Source of the DNA: Rufibacter tibetensis
Lineage (GTDB): Bacteria > Bacteroidota > Bacteroidia > Cytophagales > Hymenobacteraceae
Reading direction: 5' to 3'
Length of the DNA stretch: 64,000 nucleotides
Assembly (NCBI RefSeq): GCF_001310085.1
Contig: NZ_CP012643.1
Span: 1,209,001-1,273,000 of the forward strand
Part shown: positions 8,071 through 16,425 of the stretch, in pieces
How positions within the stretch are numbered: the first letter of the stretch is position 1
How the letters are laid out: each line of letters starts with the position of its first letter
Notes under the pieces: generated by a model
Database searches by the model: none
Told to the model about the DNA's origin: nothing
Seen by the model: the letters and a program-made list of their open reading frames with translations, nothing else
Program-made: the position numbers and the translations under genes

Positions 8071-9909
8071 CTAATCGCCCCACTTGTAGAAACCACCGTT
8101 GATCATATCCGCTTCCCAACGCTGGCGGTACTTCGTTTTAATGGTACCAGTGAGGTATTTTTCAATCATTAAGCTAGCCATAGGGGCGCCGGCGTTGGCT
8201 CCGCTACCGGCATTTTCCACGTACACGGCAATGGCGATTTTAGGATCATCTTTAGGGGCAAAGGCGATGAACACCGAGTGGTCTTTGCCATGGGGGTTTT
8301 GCACCGTACCTGTTTTCCCGCACAACACCACACCTATATGCTTTAAGCTGGCATTTCTTCCAGTTCCTTTCTCTACCACCATCTGCATGCCATCAATCAC
8401 CGGCGGGAAATACATGGGATCTACGGAGGTATAATTCTTCACCAGATACTCTGGCAGCGGTTTTCCTTTTTCACCTACAGATCGCACAATATGAGGTTTG
8501 TAATAATACCCCCGGTTGGCAATGGTAGCAGCAAAGTTAGCCATCTGCAACGGGGTAACGCCTGTCTCGCCCTGACCTATGCTCACAGAGTAAATGGTGG
8601 GGTACTTCCAACCATCTCGTTTGTAGATGCGATCATAGAATTTAGCCGACGGCATCAATCCCTTCTTCTCTCCGGGTAAGTCTATGTCCAGGCTACTTGC
8701 AAAGCCAAACGTCTTGATGTGTTTGTTCCAGTTATCCAGACCTTGACGAACATCTTCATACACGTTACGGTATTTGCCACGGTTCACAACGGAACGGAAT
8801 ACCTGGTAAAAATAAGGATTACAGGAGTTCTCAATGGCAATGTTCAGGTTAGCCGGATACGGATGCCGGTGCGAGCACTTCACCAATGACCAGTTACAGG
8901 GATATCCGGTCTCAGGAGTGAGCACCCCTTCCTGCATGGCAATCAACGCCTGCGCCAATTTGAAAATAGAACCAGGTGGATAAGTAGCCATCAGCGGACG
9001 ATTGAACAGCGGCTTGGCAGGGTCACGAAGCAACTTCATGTAATTGTTCCCCAGTTCTTTACCCGTCAACAAAGAAGGGTCAAAATAAGGGGCCGATACG
9101 AGGGCCAGAATCTCACCAGTGCTTGGCTCAATGGCCACCATACTGCCCACCTTGCCGCCCGACATGAGCTTTTCACCGTACTCCTGCAGCTTCAGGTCAA
9201 TGGTAGTGACCAGGTTCTGGCCTGCTTCTGAGAGTGTGTCATAGGCGCCATTCTTGAAAGAGCCTTTCTCAATGCCGCGCACGTTTACCATGGTGTATTT
9301 CACCCCGCGCTTGCCCATCAGGTACTTCTCATATTCTCGCTCAATGCCACTAATACCCAGGTAATCACCCTGGCGGTAGCCATGATACGTGCTGTCTTCC
9401 AACTGTCGCGGACTTATTTCCCCAATGTACCCTAAAGCATGGGCTAAGCTGGAGTGCGGATAACTCCTGACGGTACGGGCATTGATGTAGAACCCCGGAA
9501 AATCTACCAGGTTGTCCTGAATGGCGGCAAACTCAGTATTGGAGAGGCGCTGTAAAAACGGGGATGGTTTGACGTAGGAGTACTTTTTGGCAGCAGTGAT
9601 TTTCTCCCGGTACTCTAGTAAAGTAAGGCCTACTAAGCGACAAAATTCAAGGGTGTCAATGGCACGGGCTTCTTTTGGCACCACCATCAAATCATAGACG
9701 GGCGTGTTCTCTACCAATAAAACCCCATTTCGGTCATAGACCAAGCCCCTGAACGGGTACTGCACCACGCGGCGCATGGCATTGCTTTCGGCGGCTGTCT
9801 TATAACTGTCATCCAACACCTGGATGTAGAAAAGCTTGATGAGATAAACCGCCCCTATCGCTATAAAAATTGCTTGTATTACGTATTTGCGGCCTTCTAA
9901 ATACTTCAT
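8071..9909 (-). CDS. mrdA: Penicillin-binding protein 2, elongasome transpeptidase
   Basis: This 612-aa class B PBP cross-links peptidoglycan during cell elongation with RodA. It has one N-terminal membrane helix (about 8-28) and the PBP dimer domain. The transpeptidase domain carries SxxK at Ser314-Ile-Phe-Lys317 in PPGSIFK, the SxN motif in ENSCNPYF, and KTG at Lys532 in CGKTGT. The catalytic set is therefore complete. Its start overlaps the mreD stop by 4 nt, which indicates translational coupling. Length fits the family. Confidence 0.96.
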   Translation of the reverse strand: MKYLEGRKYVIQAIFIAIGAVYLIKLFYIQVLDDSYKTAAESNAMRRVVQYPFRGLVYDRNGVLLVENTPVYDLMVVPKEARAIDTLEFCRLVGLTLLEYREKITAAKKYSYVKPSPFLQRLSNTEFAAIQDNLVDFPGFYINARTVRSYPHSSLAHALGYIGEISPRQLEDSTYHGYRQGDYLGISGIEREYEKYLMGKRGVKYTMVNVRGIEKGSFKNGAYDTLSEAGQNLVTTIDLKLQEYGEKLMSGGKVGSMVAIEPSTGEILALVSAPYFDPSLLTGKELGNNYMKLLRDPAKPLFNRPLMATYPPGSIFKLAQALIAMQEGVLTPETGYPCNWSLVKCSHRHPYPANLNIAIENSCNPYFYQVFRSVVNRGKYRNVYEDVRQGLDNWNKHIKTFGFASSLDIDLPGEKKGLMPSAKFYDRIYKRDGWKYPTIYSVSIGQGETGVTPLQMANFAATIANRGYYYKPHIVRSVGEKGKPLPEYLVKNYTSVDPMYFPPVIDGMQMVVEKGTGRNASLKHIGVVLCGKTGTVQNPHGKDHSVFIAFAPKDDPKIAIAVYVENAGSGANAGAPMASLMIEKYLTGTIKTKYRQRWEADMINGGFYKWGD

Positions 9910-10430
9910 CTAAAACCTCTTGCCCTTCGCTCAAAAAATAACATTTGAAAGATCACCAGCACGGTTCCGGTGAACAGTGTGCTGGCGACTATCTTGGCTA
10001 ACGTAAAACCAATCAGTTTAAATCCGTTGAGCTCCAGAAAAAACAGGGTGAAATGGTGCACAAAGATAAGGACCATGCCATACGTAAGAAACCAACTCCA
10101 CCCCATAGAAGGCAAACTGGCATGGTCTGATACCTCATAACCGTCACGGGGGGTGATCAATTTTAACATAGAAGGTCGTAAGTAAGCCATGAGTACCGTG
10201 GCGGCGGCGTGCACCCCTGACGTGTCATAGAAAAGGTCAATGGTAAACCCACAGATGAACCCCAGTAAGAGCAGCAATACCTTGTCCATCTCAATTGGAA
10301 GGAAAAGGATAAACCCGATGTAGACAAAGCAGAATCCGGTTTCAAACAGCACCAGGTTACGCATTAACAAGACCTGCAGACTCATCAATACTATAAACTG
10401 TACTAAGTGTATGAACCTAAAACTATTCAT
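9906..10430 (-). CDS. mreD: Rod shape-determining protein MreD
   Basis: This 174-aa protein is almost wholly hydrophobic with about five predicted transmembrane helices, as expected for MreD, which links MreC with the RodA-PBP2 machine in the inner membrane. MreD diverges strongly in sequence, so the call rests on its place between mreC and mrdA, its length and its topology. A CGFTIDLFYD segment with acidic residues near the middle is a common MreD feature. It overlaps mreC by 8 nt and mrdA by 4 nt. Confidence 0.88.
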   Translation of the reverse strand: MNSFRFIHLVQFIVLMSLQVLLMRNLVLFETGFCFVYIGFILFLPIEMDKVLLLLLGFICGFTIDLFYDTSGVHAAATVLMAYLRPSMLKLITPRDGYEVSDHASLPSMGWSWFLTYGMVLIFVHHFTLFFLELNGFKLIGFTLAKIVASTLFTGTVLVIFQMLFFERRARGFR

Positions 10431-11331
10431 TCTCTTCGGTTATACCAGATCTAAGAAGCAAGCTGTCTAGTTCAGCCTTGCGTTTGTTTTCCACCACGTA
10501 CACGTAAGACAGCTTCTCAAAGTCAACGCTCAGGCGCACCACAATGGTGTAAAAGCTTTTGTCCAGTTCTTTGCGCACGCTAATCACACGGCCCACCATA
10601 ATGCCCGGCGGATAAATCCCCCCCGCCCCAGAGGTCACCACAGAATCGCCTTTGAAGATTTTCTCGCTCAACGGAATGTAATGCAGGCTGGCTGTTTCAG
10701 GGTTTTCCGTATCCCACCTAATAGACCCAAGGCTTTTGTTCCGGCGGAGTTTCACAGAAATCAACGTTTGGGAGTGCAGCAATGACGTCACGGTGGCGTA
10801 ATGTCTGGAAACCGCTTTCACCCTTCCAACTACTCCATTGGCTGTTAAAACGCCCATCCCAGCTTGTATGCCAGCATCTGTCCCTACATTGAGGGCCAAG
10901 TGGTTGTTTAACCCGCGAACAGAGTTACTGGTGACCCGGGCAGGCCGATAGGTGAACACGGCAGGTCCAGCCGCAACAAGGGGAGCCAAAAGAGAGTCCC
11001 TGGTGGTTGCTGTATCCATAGCGGTCACAAACAAGGAGTCTTTTACCGTACCCAGGCTGTCATTTAGTAGCTGTTCCTGAATTTGCGTGAGTTGCGCCCT
11101 TAGGTTGGCATTCTCCAGAGCCAGACTCTGGTTTACTTCCGTTAACCGGAAATAATCAGCCACCTGGCTTTGGATTTCCAGTACCCGCCCCACGTAGTAG
11201 TTAGACGATTGGTAGAATGCCGCACTATGGTAGGTATTGCTTCGGTACAGGAGGTACAATGACACGCCCTCTAACAGCAGAAACACCAGGAAAGCCCTTA
11301 TCCGGAAGATGAAAATTAATAATTTCCGCAT
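10423..11331 (-). CDS. mreC: Rod shape-determining protein MreC
   Basis: This 302-aa protein has a short cytoplasmic N-terminus, one transmembrane helix (about 10-30), a coiled-coil segment (about 60-95, rich in Leu, Gln and Asn: SLALENANLRAQLTQIQ) and the periplasmic MreC beta domains. Family motifs include GVVGRV, a GxxVVTSGxGGIYPPGI stretch and a final KLSYVYVV strand. MreC organises the elongasome outside the membrane and stimulates PBP2. It is 12 nt downstream of mreB and overlaps mreD by 8 nt. Confidence 0.95.
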   Translation of the reverse strand: MRKLLIFIFRIRAFLVFLLLEGVSLYLLYRSNTYHSAAFYQSSNYYVGRVLEIQSQVADYFRLTEVNQSLALENANLRAQLTQIQEQLLNDSLGTVKDSLFVTAMDTATTRDSLLAPLVAAGPAVFTYRPARVTSNSVRGLNNHLALNVGTDAGIQAGMGVLTANGVVGRVKAVSRHYATVTSLLHSQTLISVKLRRNKSLGSIRWDTENPETASLHYIPLSEKIFKGDSVVTSGAGGIYPPGIMVGRVISVRKELDKSFYTIVVRLSVDFEKLSYVYVVENKRKAELDSLLLRSGITEENE

Positions 11332-11343
11332 GGGCGCATGTGC

Positions 11344-12372
11344 TTAGCTCAACAGCACGTTGCGGAAACCCTCAATGTTTTTCACGGCTGCGCCAGTGCC
11401 CCGCACCACAGCTCTTAACGGATCTTCCGCAATGTGAATAGGCAATTTGGTTTTGGCTGCCAGACGTTTGTCTAATCCTCTCAAAAGGGCTCCGCCACCA
11501 ATCAAGTGGATACCATTGTCATAAATATCAGCCGACAACTCTGGTGGAGCAATCTCCAAAGCCTTCAAAACGGCTTCTTCAATTTTAGACACCGACTTAT
11601 CCAGTGCGATGGCAATTTCCTGATAGGTTACTTTAATTACTTTCGGGATACCGGTCATCAAGTCGCGGCCTCTGATCTCAAAGTCAGCGGGTGGGTTGTC
11701 TAACTCAGTGAGCACAGCACCTACCTCAATTTTAATCCGCTCAGCGGAACGTTCTCCAATCAACAGGTTATGCTGGCGGCGCATGTGGTCCAGAATGTCT
11801 TTGTTGAACACATCACCCGCTACCCTGATGGACTGGTCGCACACAATACCTGACAAGGCGATTACGGCAATCTCAGTGGTACCACCTCCTATGTCCACTA
11901 CCATGGTGCCCACGGGCTGCTCCACGTCAATGCCAATTCCAATGGCAGCTGCCATCGGTTCCTGGATCATCCAGACCTCGCGGGCATCGGCGTGCTCCGC
12001 AGAGTCTTTCACGGCCCGTTTTTCCACTTCCGTGATACCAGACGGTATACAGATCACCATGCGGTACGATGGCTGAAACAAACGCTTCTTGCCTTTGTCA
12101 ATCATCTTGATCATCCCCCTGATCATCATCTCAGCAGCCGTAAAGTCAGCAATCACTCCGTCTTTCAGCGGACGAACGGTCTTGATGTTCTCGTGGGTTT
12201 TCTCGTGCATCTGCATCGCCTCCCGGCCAACTGCCAACACCTTATTGGTTCTGCGGTCAAGCGCTATGATGGAAGGCTCGTCTACTACAATTTTATCGTT
12301 ATGGATGATGAGGGTATTGGCCGTACCCAAATCAATCGCTATATCGGAAGTGAAAAAATTAAATAATCCCAT
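11344..12372 (-). CDS. mreB: Actin-like rod-shape protein MreB
   Basis: This 342-aa protein forms membrane-bound ATP-dependent filaments that position cell-wall synthesis. Actin-fold phosphate loops are clear: DIAIDLGTANTLI near residues 9-21, VVDIGGGTTEIAVI near the middle and IHLIGGGALLRGL in the C-terminal half. The start at 12372 (MGLFNFFTSD) is preferred because the family usually begins MGLF. The in-frame ATG at 12390 would add MHHGQI. It is the first gene of the five-gene elongation operon, so the promoter must lie in the A/T-rich DNA to its right. Confidence 0.97.
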   Translation of the reverse strand: MGLFNFFTSDIAIDLGTANTLIIHNDKIVVDEPSIIALDRRTNKVLAVGREAMQMHEKTHENIKTVRPLKDGVIADFTAAEMMIRGMIKMIDKGKKRLFQPSYRMVICIPSGITEVEKRAVKDSAEHADAREVWMIQEPMAAAIGIGIDVEQPVGTMVVDIGGGTTEIAVIALSGIVCDQSIRVAGDVFNKDILDHMRRQHNLLIGERSAERIKIEVGAVLTELDNPPADFEIRGRDLMTGIPKVIKVTYQEIAIALDKSVSKIEEAVLKALEIAPPELSADIYDNGIHLIGGGALLRGLDKRLAAKTKLPIHIAEDPLRAVVRGTGAAVKNIEGFRNVLLS

Positions 12373-12784
12373 TATTTGTCCGTGGTGCATTCACAGTTAG
12401 AATGCTATATATGAAATTAATATTTCTTTGCAAGAAACTTTAATGGCGCGAAATTACGTATTTCCCGCCAATAATTTTACTTGAGTCTGAGACAGTTCTG
12501 TTTTCTTCCTTTTTTTAAAAAAATAGTTCAAAAAAAGTAGAATTATAGGCTTTCCTAATCCCATCCTACCTTATACCGGATATTCTAAAAAACTGACGGA
12601 ATGCTCCTAAGAAACTTCACTATAAGACGAATAGACTACTCAAAAACCTTCCTCCTCTATAATCTAAATGAAAATTATCCAAACAGTTAGAACACCAATC
12701 TCTAATGCTTTAAATAAGAAAAATATATCACTAGCTACAGGAAGAGCTTTTCAGAGCCATTTACAGAAAACAGGCATCAAACGA
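12373..12784. other. A/T-rich region upstream of mreB, no gene
   Basis: About 410 bp between mreB and the purH terminator. Both flanking genes run leftward, so this should hold the mreB operon promoter and leader. The stretch is strongly A/T-rich, unlike the flanking genes. No coding-like ORF and no clear consensus promoter was found. A near-consensus minus-strand TAATTTCG box lies around 12459-12466. Confidence 0.5.
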
Positions 12785-12817
12785 AAAGCCCGGCTATTCT
12801 TTGAACAGCCGGGCTTT
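12785..12817 (-). terminator. Intrinsic terminator of purH
   Basis: An 11-bp stem, AAAGCCCGGCT with AGCCGGGCTTT, closes an 11-nt loop 23 bp past the purH stop on the minus strand. A short T-run follows in that direction. Confidence 0.85.
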
Positions 12818-12840
12818 CACTAACTATGGGTGAGAAATAA

Positions 12841-14370
12841 TCAATGTTTGAAATGGCGGACACCGGTCATGACCATTGCCATATTACGGGCATCACAGGC
12901 TTGGATTGAATCCTGGTCTTTAATGGAACCACCAGGCTGCACCACGGCAGTGATTCCGGCTTCAGCGGCAATCTCTACGCAGTCCGGGAACGGGAAGAAC
13001 GCATCAGAGGCCATCACAGCGCCTTCCAGTTCAAACCCGAACCCTCTTGCTTTTTCAATAGCCTGGCGCAAGGCATCTACCCGGGAGGTCTGTCCCACTC
13101 CGCTGGCCAGCAACTGGTTTCCGCGGGCTAACACGATGGTGTTGGATTTTGTATGCTTGCAAACTTTCAAGGCAAATTCAAGACCTTGTACCTCTTCCTC
13201 TGACGGACCTCGTTGGGTAACCGTTTTGAAATCGGCGGCAATTTCTACGGCTAGATCTTTGTCTTGCTCAATCACGCCATTCAGCAAAGTTTTGAACAGT
13301 TTAGAAGGCAAAGTGACTGGTTTCTGGCGCAGCAGAATCCGGTTTTTCTTAGATCTCAGTAATTCCAAAGCATCGGCGTCAAACTCTGGTGCGATTAGAA
13401 CTTCAAAGAACAGTTTGTTTAGTTCTTCGGCGGTGGCCAGGTCTACAGCATTGTTGGTGATGATGACGCCACCAAACGCAGAGATAGGATCACAGGCCAA
13501 GGCATTCACATAGGCTTGGTGCAGAGAATCAGCCACGGCCACGCCGCAAGCGTTAGTGTGCTTCAGGATGGCTACAGCCGGTTGGTCAGAAAATTCAGCC
13601 ATCAAGAGAACGGCAGCGTCTACGTCAACAAGGTTGTTGTACGACAGCTCTTTTCCGTTCAGTTTGTCAAAAAGGGCCTCTAAATCACCGAAGAACGTGC
13701 CGCTTTGGTGCGGGTTCTCGCCGTAACGCAAGGTCTGGCTTTGACGCTGGCTTTGCTTGAACGCCGGCGCTAAGTCTTGCTCCTGGCTCAGGTATTTGAA
13801 AATATGGGTATCATAGTGTGAGGAGATATCAAAGGCTTTGGCGGCAAAATGCTTACGGTCCGCTAAATCAGTGCTGCCCTCTTTGGTTTGCAGCAGTTCC
13901 ACCACTTCACCGTATTGCTCACGCGAAGACACGATCAGCACATCCTGGAAGTTCTTAGCCGCAGCACGGATTAATGAAATGCCCCCGATATCAATTTTTT
14001 CAATCACATCTTCTTCAGCAGCGCCGGAAGCAACTGTTTCCTCAAACGGGTACAAGTCTACAATCACCAGATCCAAAGCCGGAATCTGGAACTGCTCTAC
14101 TTCTTGTTGGTCTTGCTCGTGGTTGCGGCGGTGCAAAATTCCCCCGAAGATTTTAGGGTGTAGGGTTTTAACGCGTCCTCCGAAAATAGAAGGGTAGTCA
14201 GTTACGCTGTCTACAGCCACCACCTCGGCGCCCAGCCCTTCCAGGAACGTCTGGGTACCTCCGGTAGAGTAGAAGGTCACGCCTTGTTTCTGCAATTCGC
14301 GCACTAACGGCTCCAAGCCATCTTTGTAGTACACTGAGATAAGGGCAGATTTGATTTTAACGGAATTCAT
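12841..14370 (-). CDS. purH: Bifunctional AICAR transformylase / IMP cyclohydrolase
   Basis: This 509-aa enzyme performs the last two steps of IMP synthesis, formylating AICAR with 10-formyl-THF and closing the ring. The N-terminal MGS-like cyclohydrolase domain (1 to about 135) has STGGTQTFL and RVKTLHPKIFGG. The C-terminal transformylase domain has LRYGENPHQ, KHTNACGVA and CDPISAFGG. The length is a little shorter than the roughly 530 aa of E. coli but normal for Bacteroidota. It lies 21 nt downstream of a small ORF that in turn follows purN, so purine synthesis genes are grouped here. Confidence 0.97.
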   Translation of the reverse strand: MNSVKIKSALISVYYKDGLEPLVRELQKQGVTFYSTGGTQTFLEGLGAEVVAVDSVTDYPSIFGGRVKTLHPKIFGGILHRRNHEQDQQEVEQFQIPALDLVIVDLYPFEETVASGAAEEDVIEKIDIGGISLIRAAAKNFQDVLIVSSREQYGEVVELLQTKEGSTDLADRKHFAAKAFDISSHYDTHIFKYLSQEQDLAPAFKQSQRQSQTLRYGENPHQSGTFFGDLEALFDKLNGKELSYNNLVDVDAAVLLMAEFSDQPAVAILKHTNACGVAVADSLHQAYVNALACDPISAFGGVIITNNAVDLATAEELNKLFFEVLIAPEFDADALELLRSKKNRILLRQKPVTLPSKLFKTLLNGVIEQDKDLAVEIAADFKTVTQRGPSEEEVQGLEFALKVCKHTKSNTIVLARGNQLLASGVGQTSRVDALRQAIEKARGFGFELEGAVMASDAFFPFPDCVEIAAEAGITAVVQPGGSIKDQDSIQACDARNMAMVMTGVRHFKH

Positions 14371-14391
14371 ATAGGTTGCAAAAAATGTAAG

Positions 14392-14577
14392 TTAGAGAGA
14401 AAAGGTATTTGAGCCGGAAAAGTCTGGCCATAGAAAAAGCTGCCTGTCCACTTTGTAAACAGAAAACTTGAGCAGTTGACCTAAAAAATTGAAAGGGAAA
14501 CACAAATTCAAAAAAGCCCGCAGATGACACGTAAGCAGCAGAAAGAGCAGTAGAAAGGGCCGTGTCAGTCGCTTCAT
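14392..14577 (-). CDS. Possible small membrane or secreted peptide between purN and purH
   Basis: A 61-codon ORF starts 12 nt after the purN stop and ends 21 nt before the purH start. The regular spacing is what an operon member would show. The N-terminus MKRLTRPFLLLFLLLTC is a basic stretch followed by a hydrophobic core, like a signal peptide or membrane anchor. The remainder is rich in Phe and Leu. No family is recognised. It could also be chance: the region is only 219 bp and hydrophobic ORFs arise easily from T-rich DNA. Confidence 0.35.
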   Translation of the reverse strand: MKRLTRPFLLLFLLLTCHLRAFLNLCFPFNFLGQLLKFSVYKVDRQLFLWPDFSGSNTFSL

Positions 14578-14589
14578 CTCTTTACAGGG

Positions 14590-15216
14590 TTAGGCTGCGG
14601 GCGTTTCGGGGTTGTTTTGGTCAGAAGAGAGCAATTCCTCCACTACGCGGGGCAGGTGCTTGTGCTCCAGGATTAGGACACGGGCTGACAAAGTCTCGCA
14701 GGTATCATCGGCCTGAACAGGACAGCGTTCCTGGTAAATAGGGGCGCCTTCGTCGTAGTGCTCGTTCACGTAATGGATGGTGATGCCGGTTTCGGCTTCC
14801 TGCGCGTTGATCACCGCCTGGTGCACGTGCTGGCCATGCATGCCTTTGCCGCCAAATTTAGGCAGCAGTGACGGATGGATATTGATAATCTTATTAGGGA
14901 ATGCTTGTACAAACGAGGCGGGCAACAACCAAAGGAAACCAGCCAGCACAATCAAATCTGGATTATACGCCTGTACCTGCGCCTGCACGTCGCCCGCTTT
15001 TAAACCAGCCCGATCGAATACTGCGGTAGGCACCCCATAATTGTGGGCCCGCTGCAAGGCAAAGGCCTCGGGATTGTTAGAGAAAAGCGCCACCACCTGA
15101 ATGTGCGGATGGTGCTCAAACTGCTCCAACAAACGTTGGGCATTACTTCCGGAGCCGGAAGCGAAAATGACGATGTTCTTCTTAGAGGAGGTACCCAAAA
15201 CTGCCTGTGCTGTCAA
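14590..15216 (-). CDS. purN: Phosphoribosylglycinamide formyltransferase PurN
   Basis: This enzyme of about 208 aa transfers a formyl group from 10-formyl-THF to GAR in purine synthesis. Family motifs are IFASGSGSNAQ near the N-terminus, the catalytic NIHPSLLP and the Asp-containing HYDEGAPIYQ. The start is a TTG at 15216-15214, since no ATG precedes the conserved core. A second in-frame TTG at codon 7 (15198) would also leave the domain intact. A promoter-like TATCTTTG ends only 8 nt upstream of the first TTG, so the mRNA may have almost no leader. It probably leads an operon with the small ORF and purH. Confidence 0.95.
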   Translation of the reverse strand: MTAQAVLGTSSKKNIVIFASGSGSNAQRLLEQFEHHPHIQVVALFSNNPEAFALQRAHNYGVPTAVFDRAGLKAGDVQAQVQAYNPDLIVLAGFLWLLPASFVQAFPNKIINIHPSLLPKFGGKGMHGQHVHQAVINAQEAETGITIHYVNEHYDEGAPIYQERCPVQADDTCETLSARVLILEHKHLPRVVEELLSSDQNNPETPAA

Positions 15217-15224
15217 TGGAAGAG

Positions 15225-15232
15225 CAAAGATA
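15225..15232 (-). promoter_or_regulatory. Candidate -7 promoter box for purN
   Basis: TATCTTTG on the minus strand matches the Bacteroidota TAnnTTTG box. With a transcription start about 7 nt downstream it would begin almost at the purN TTG codon. No convincing TTTG -33 element was seen. Confidence 0.5.
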
Positions 15233-15300
15233 GTATTTCTGGGTTGATTTCAGGAAAATAGGTAATAAAAGGAAAAGAAATGCTGCTCTACCCTCTTCTG

Positions 15301-15328
15301 CTGTTTTGACCTGGTTTTCTCAAAACAG
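15301..15328 (-). terminator. Hairpin downstream of the DUF4130 gene
   Basis: A 9-bp stem, CTGTTTTGA with TCAAAACAG, closes a 10-nt loop containing GGTTTTC. It lies 18 bp past the stop of the minus-strand gene. It resembles the core of the longer hairpins found elsewhere in the window. Terminator function is inferred. Confidence 0.5.
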
Positions 15329-15345
15329 CATAGATAGGAACAAAC

Positions 15346-16182
15346 CTACGGATTCAACCTCGGCATTTGGGTAGGCACCTGTTTGTTCTGAATAGGCTGA
15401 TGCGCCTGTATGCGGGGCTTTTTCTCCGTCAGATATTTCCAGTAGCGTTTGGGCATGTGGCGCAGGTGCAGCTTTTTATTTTTGCGCTCAGGAATGTTCA
15501 CATGGTCAAAATACGCCTGCCACAGTTGCTGGTACATCGGTTCCACTGCTGTCAGGATATCCGGTGACAACTGTCCTTTCCTCAAGCCCAAAGGCGTTTC
15601 CTCCAGAGAGACAATGTTCACGCGCTCTTGATCATAATACGCTCCGTATTGCCGGTGCACATCATAAATAAGCCAGTTCTGGTCGGCATAGCGTTTCTCA
15701 AAATGCGGGACAACCAACGGGAGCACGTTGAAATCTGGGCTGATGGGCGCCACAAACAAGCCGTCCTGCGTGCGCTGGAACCGGATGAACGCTTCCATGC
15801 GGTGCTTTTCCCGGTGCATCTGCTTGCCCACTACGGTCATTTTCTGTACATACGGGTCAGCAAAGTTCTCTTCTACGCCGGCTTTGGAACTGGAGAACAC
15901 CAGGCGCACAAACTGGAAAATGAGCATCTCAAAGCCGGGTTGCTCCCAGAGATACGCTTTGTACACGTTTTCCCAAGCGGCTTTTGACAGCTTTTTACCT
16001 AACCCTTCCCACACACGCTTGGCTTTCTCTTCCTGCGTGGGCACAAAGTGGTGTGTCGCGAAGATGCCTGGCGGAGCCTCTCCTTCTTTACCTATCTGGG
16101 TAGGCCATTCTTTGCGCTCATACGCTTCAAACACCACCGTTAAGAGGCCTTCAAAGGAACCGTCATAGGTATAGAAATGCAT
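15346..16182 (-). CDS. TIGR03915-family protein with DUF4130, predicted DNA metabolism partner
   Basis: This 278-aa protein begins MHFYTYDGSFEGLLTVVFEAY, a hallmark of the TIGR03915 family, and ends with a DUF4130 segment containing MPKRYWKYLTEK. Known members usually sit beside a radical SAM protein of the TIGR03916 type, as here, and in some genomes are joined to a uracil-DNA-glycosylase-like domain. A role in DNA base repair or modification is assumed in the literature but, as far as I know, unproven. It follows the radical SAM gene on the same strand with a 48-codon ORF in between. Confidence 0.9.
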   Translation of the reverse strand: MHFYTYDGSFEGLLTVVFEAYERKEWPTQIGKEGEAPPGIFATHHFVPTQEEKAKRVWEGLGKKLSKAAWENVYKAYLWEQPGFEMLIFQFVRLVFSSSKAGVEENFADPYVQKMTVVGKQMHREKHRMEAFIRFQRTQDGLFVAPISPDFNVLPLVVPHFEKRYADQNWLIYDVHRQYGAYYDQERVNIVSLEETPLGLRKGQLSPDILTAVEPMYQQLWQAYFDHVNIPERKNKKLHLRHMPKRYWKYLTEKKPRIQAHQPIQNKQVPTQMPRLNP

Positions 16183-16201
16183 GCGCGCTCTAATCTAATA
16201 G

Positions 16202-16348
16202 TTAGGAAGCGATACGGATAGAAGTGCGTCTGCCGCCGTTGTTTTCATGGCGTTGCGCGGAAAGCTGGCGCAGGTAAGGTACTAGGGTGCTCAGTTTGCA
16301 ACGGAAAGAAACTGGAGCTACGGTTTGGCGGTTCACTAAAGTTGGCAT
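16202..16348 (-). CDS. Possible 48-aa basic peptide between the radical SAM and DUF4130 genes
   Basis: The ORF starts at ATG 16348 (MPTLVNRQTVAPVSFRCKL), ends RRTSIRIAS, and stops 19 nt before the DUF4130 start. It is rich in Arg, Ser and Gln, has one Cys and is strongly basic. The same frame is open further upstream, but that part overlaps the radical SAM gene. No family is recognised. The position between two genes of a known pair makes it worth recording. It may be a real small protein, an unrecognised precursor peptide, or noise. Confidence 0.4.
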   Translation of the reverse strand: MPTLVNRQTVAPVSFRCKLSTLVPYLRQLSAQRHENNGGRRTSIRIAS

Positions 16349-16425
16349 ATTGAGTAGGTTTTGATGTGGTTTTACAAAAACAATGCTTTTTCTTTTATAA
16401 GGCGGAAGTGGGGCAGGTTGGCTTT

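Noticed and set aside
12830-13513. Plus-strand ORF of 227 codons antisense to purH
   Set aside because: purH is complete and clear. This is a shadow frame.
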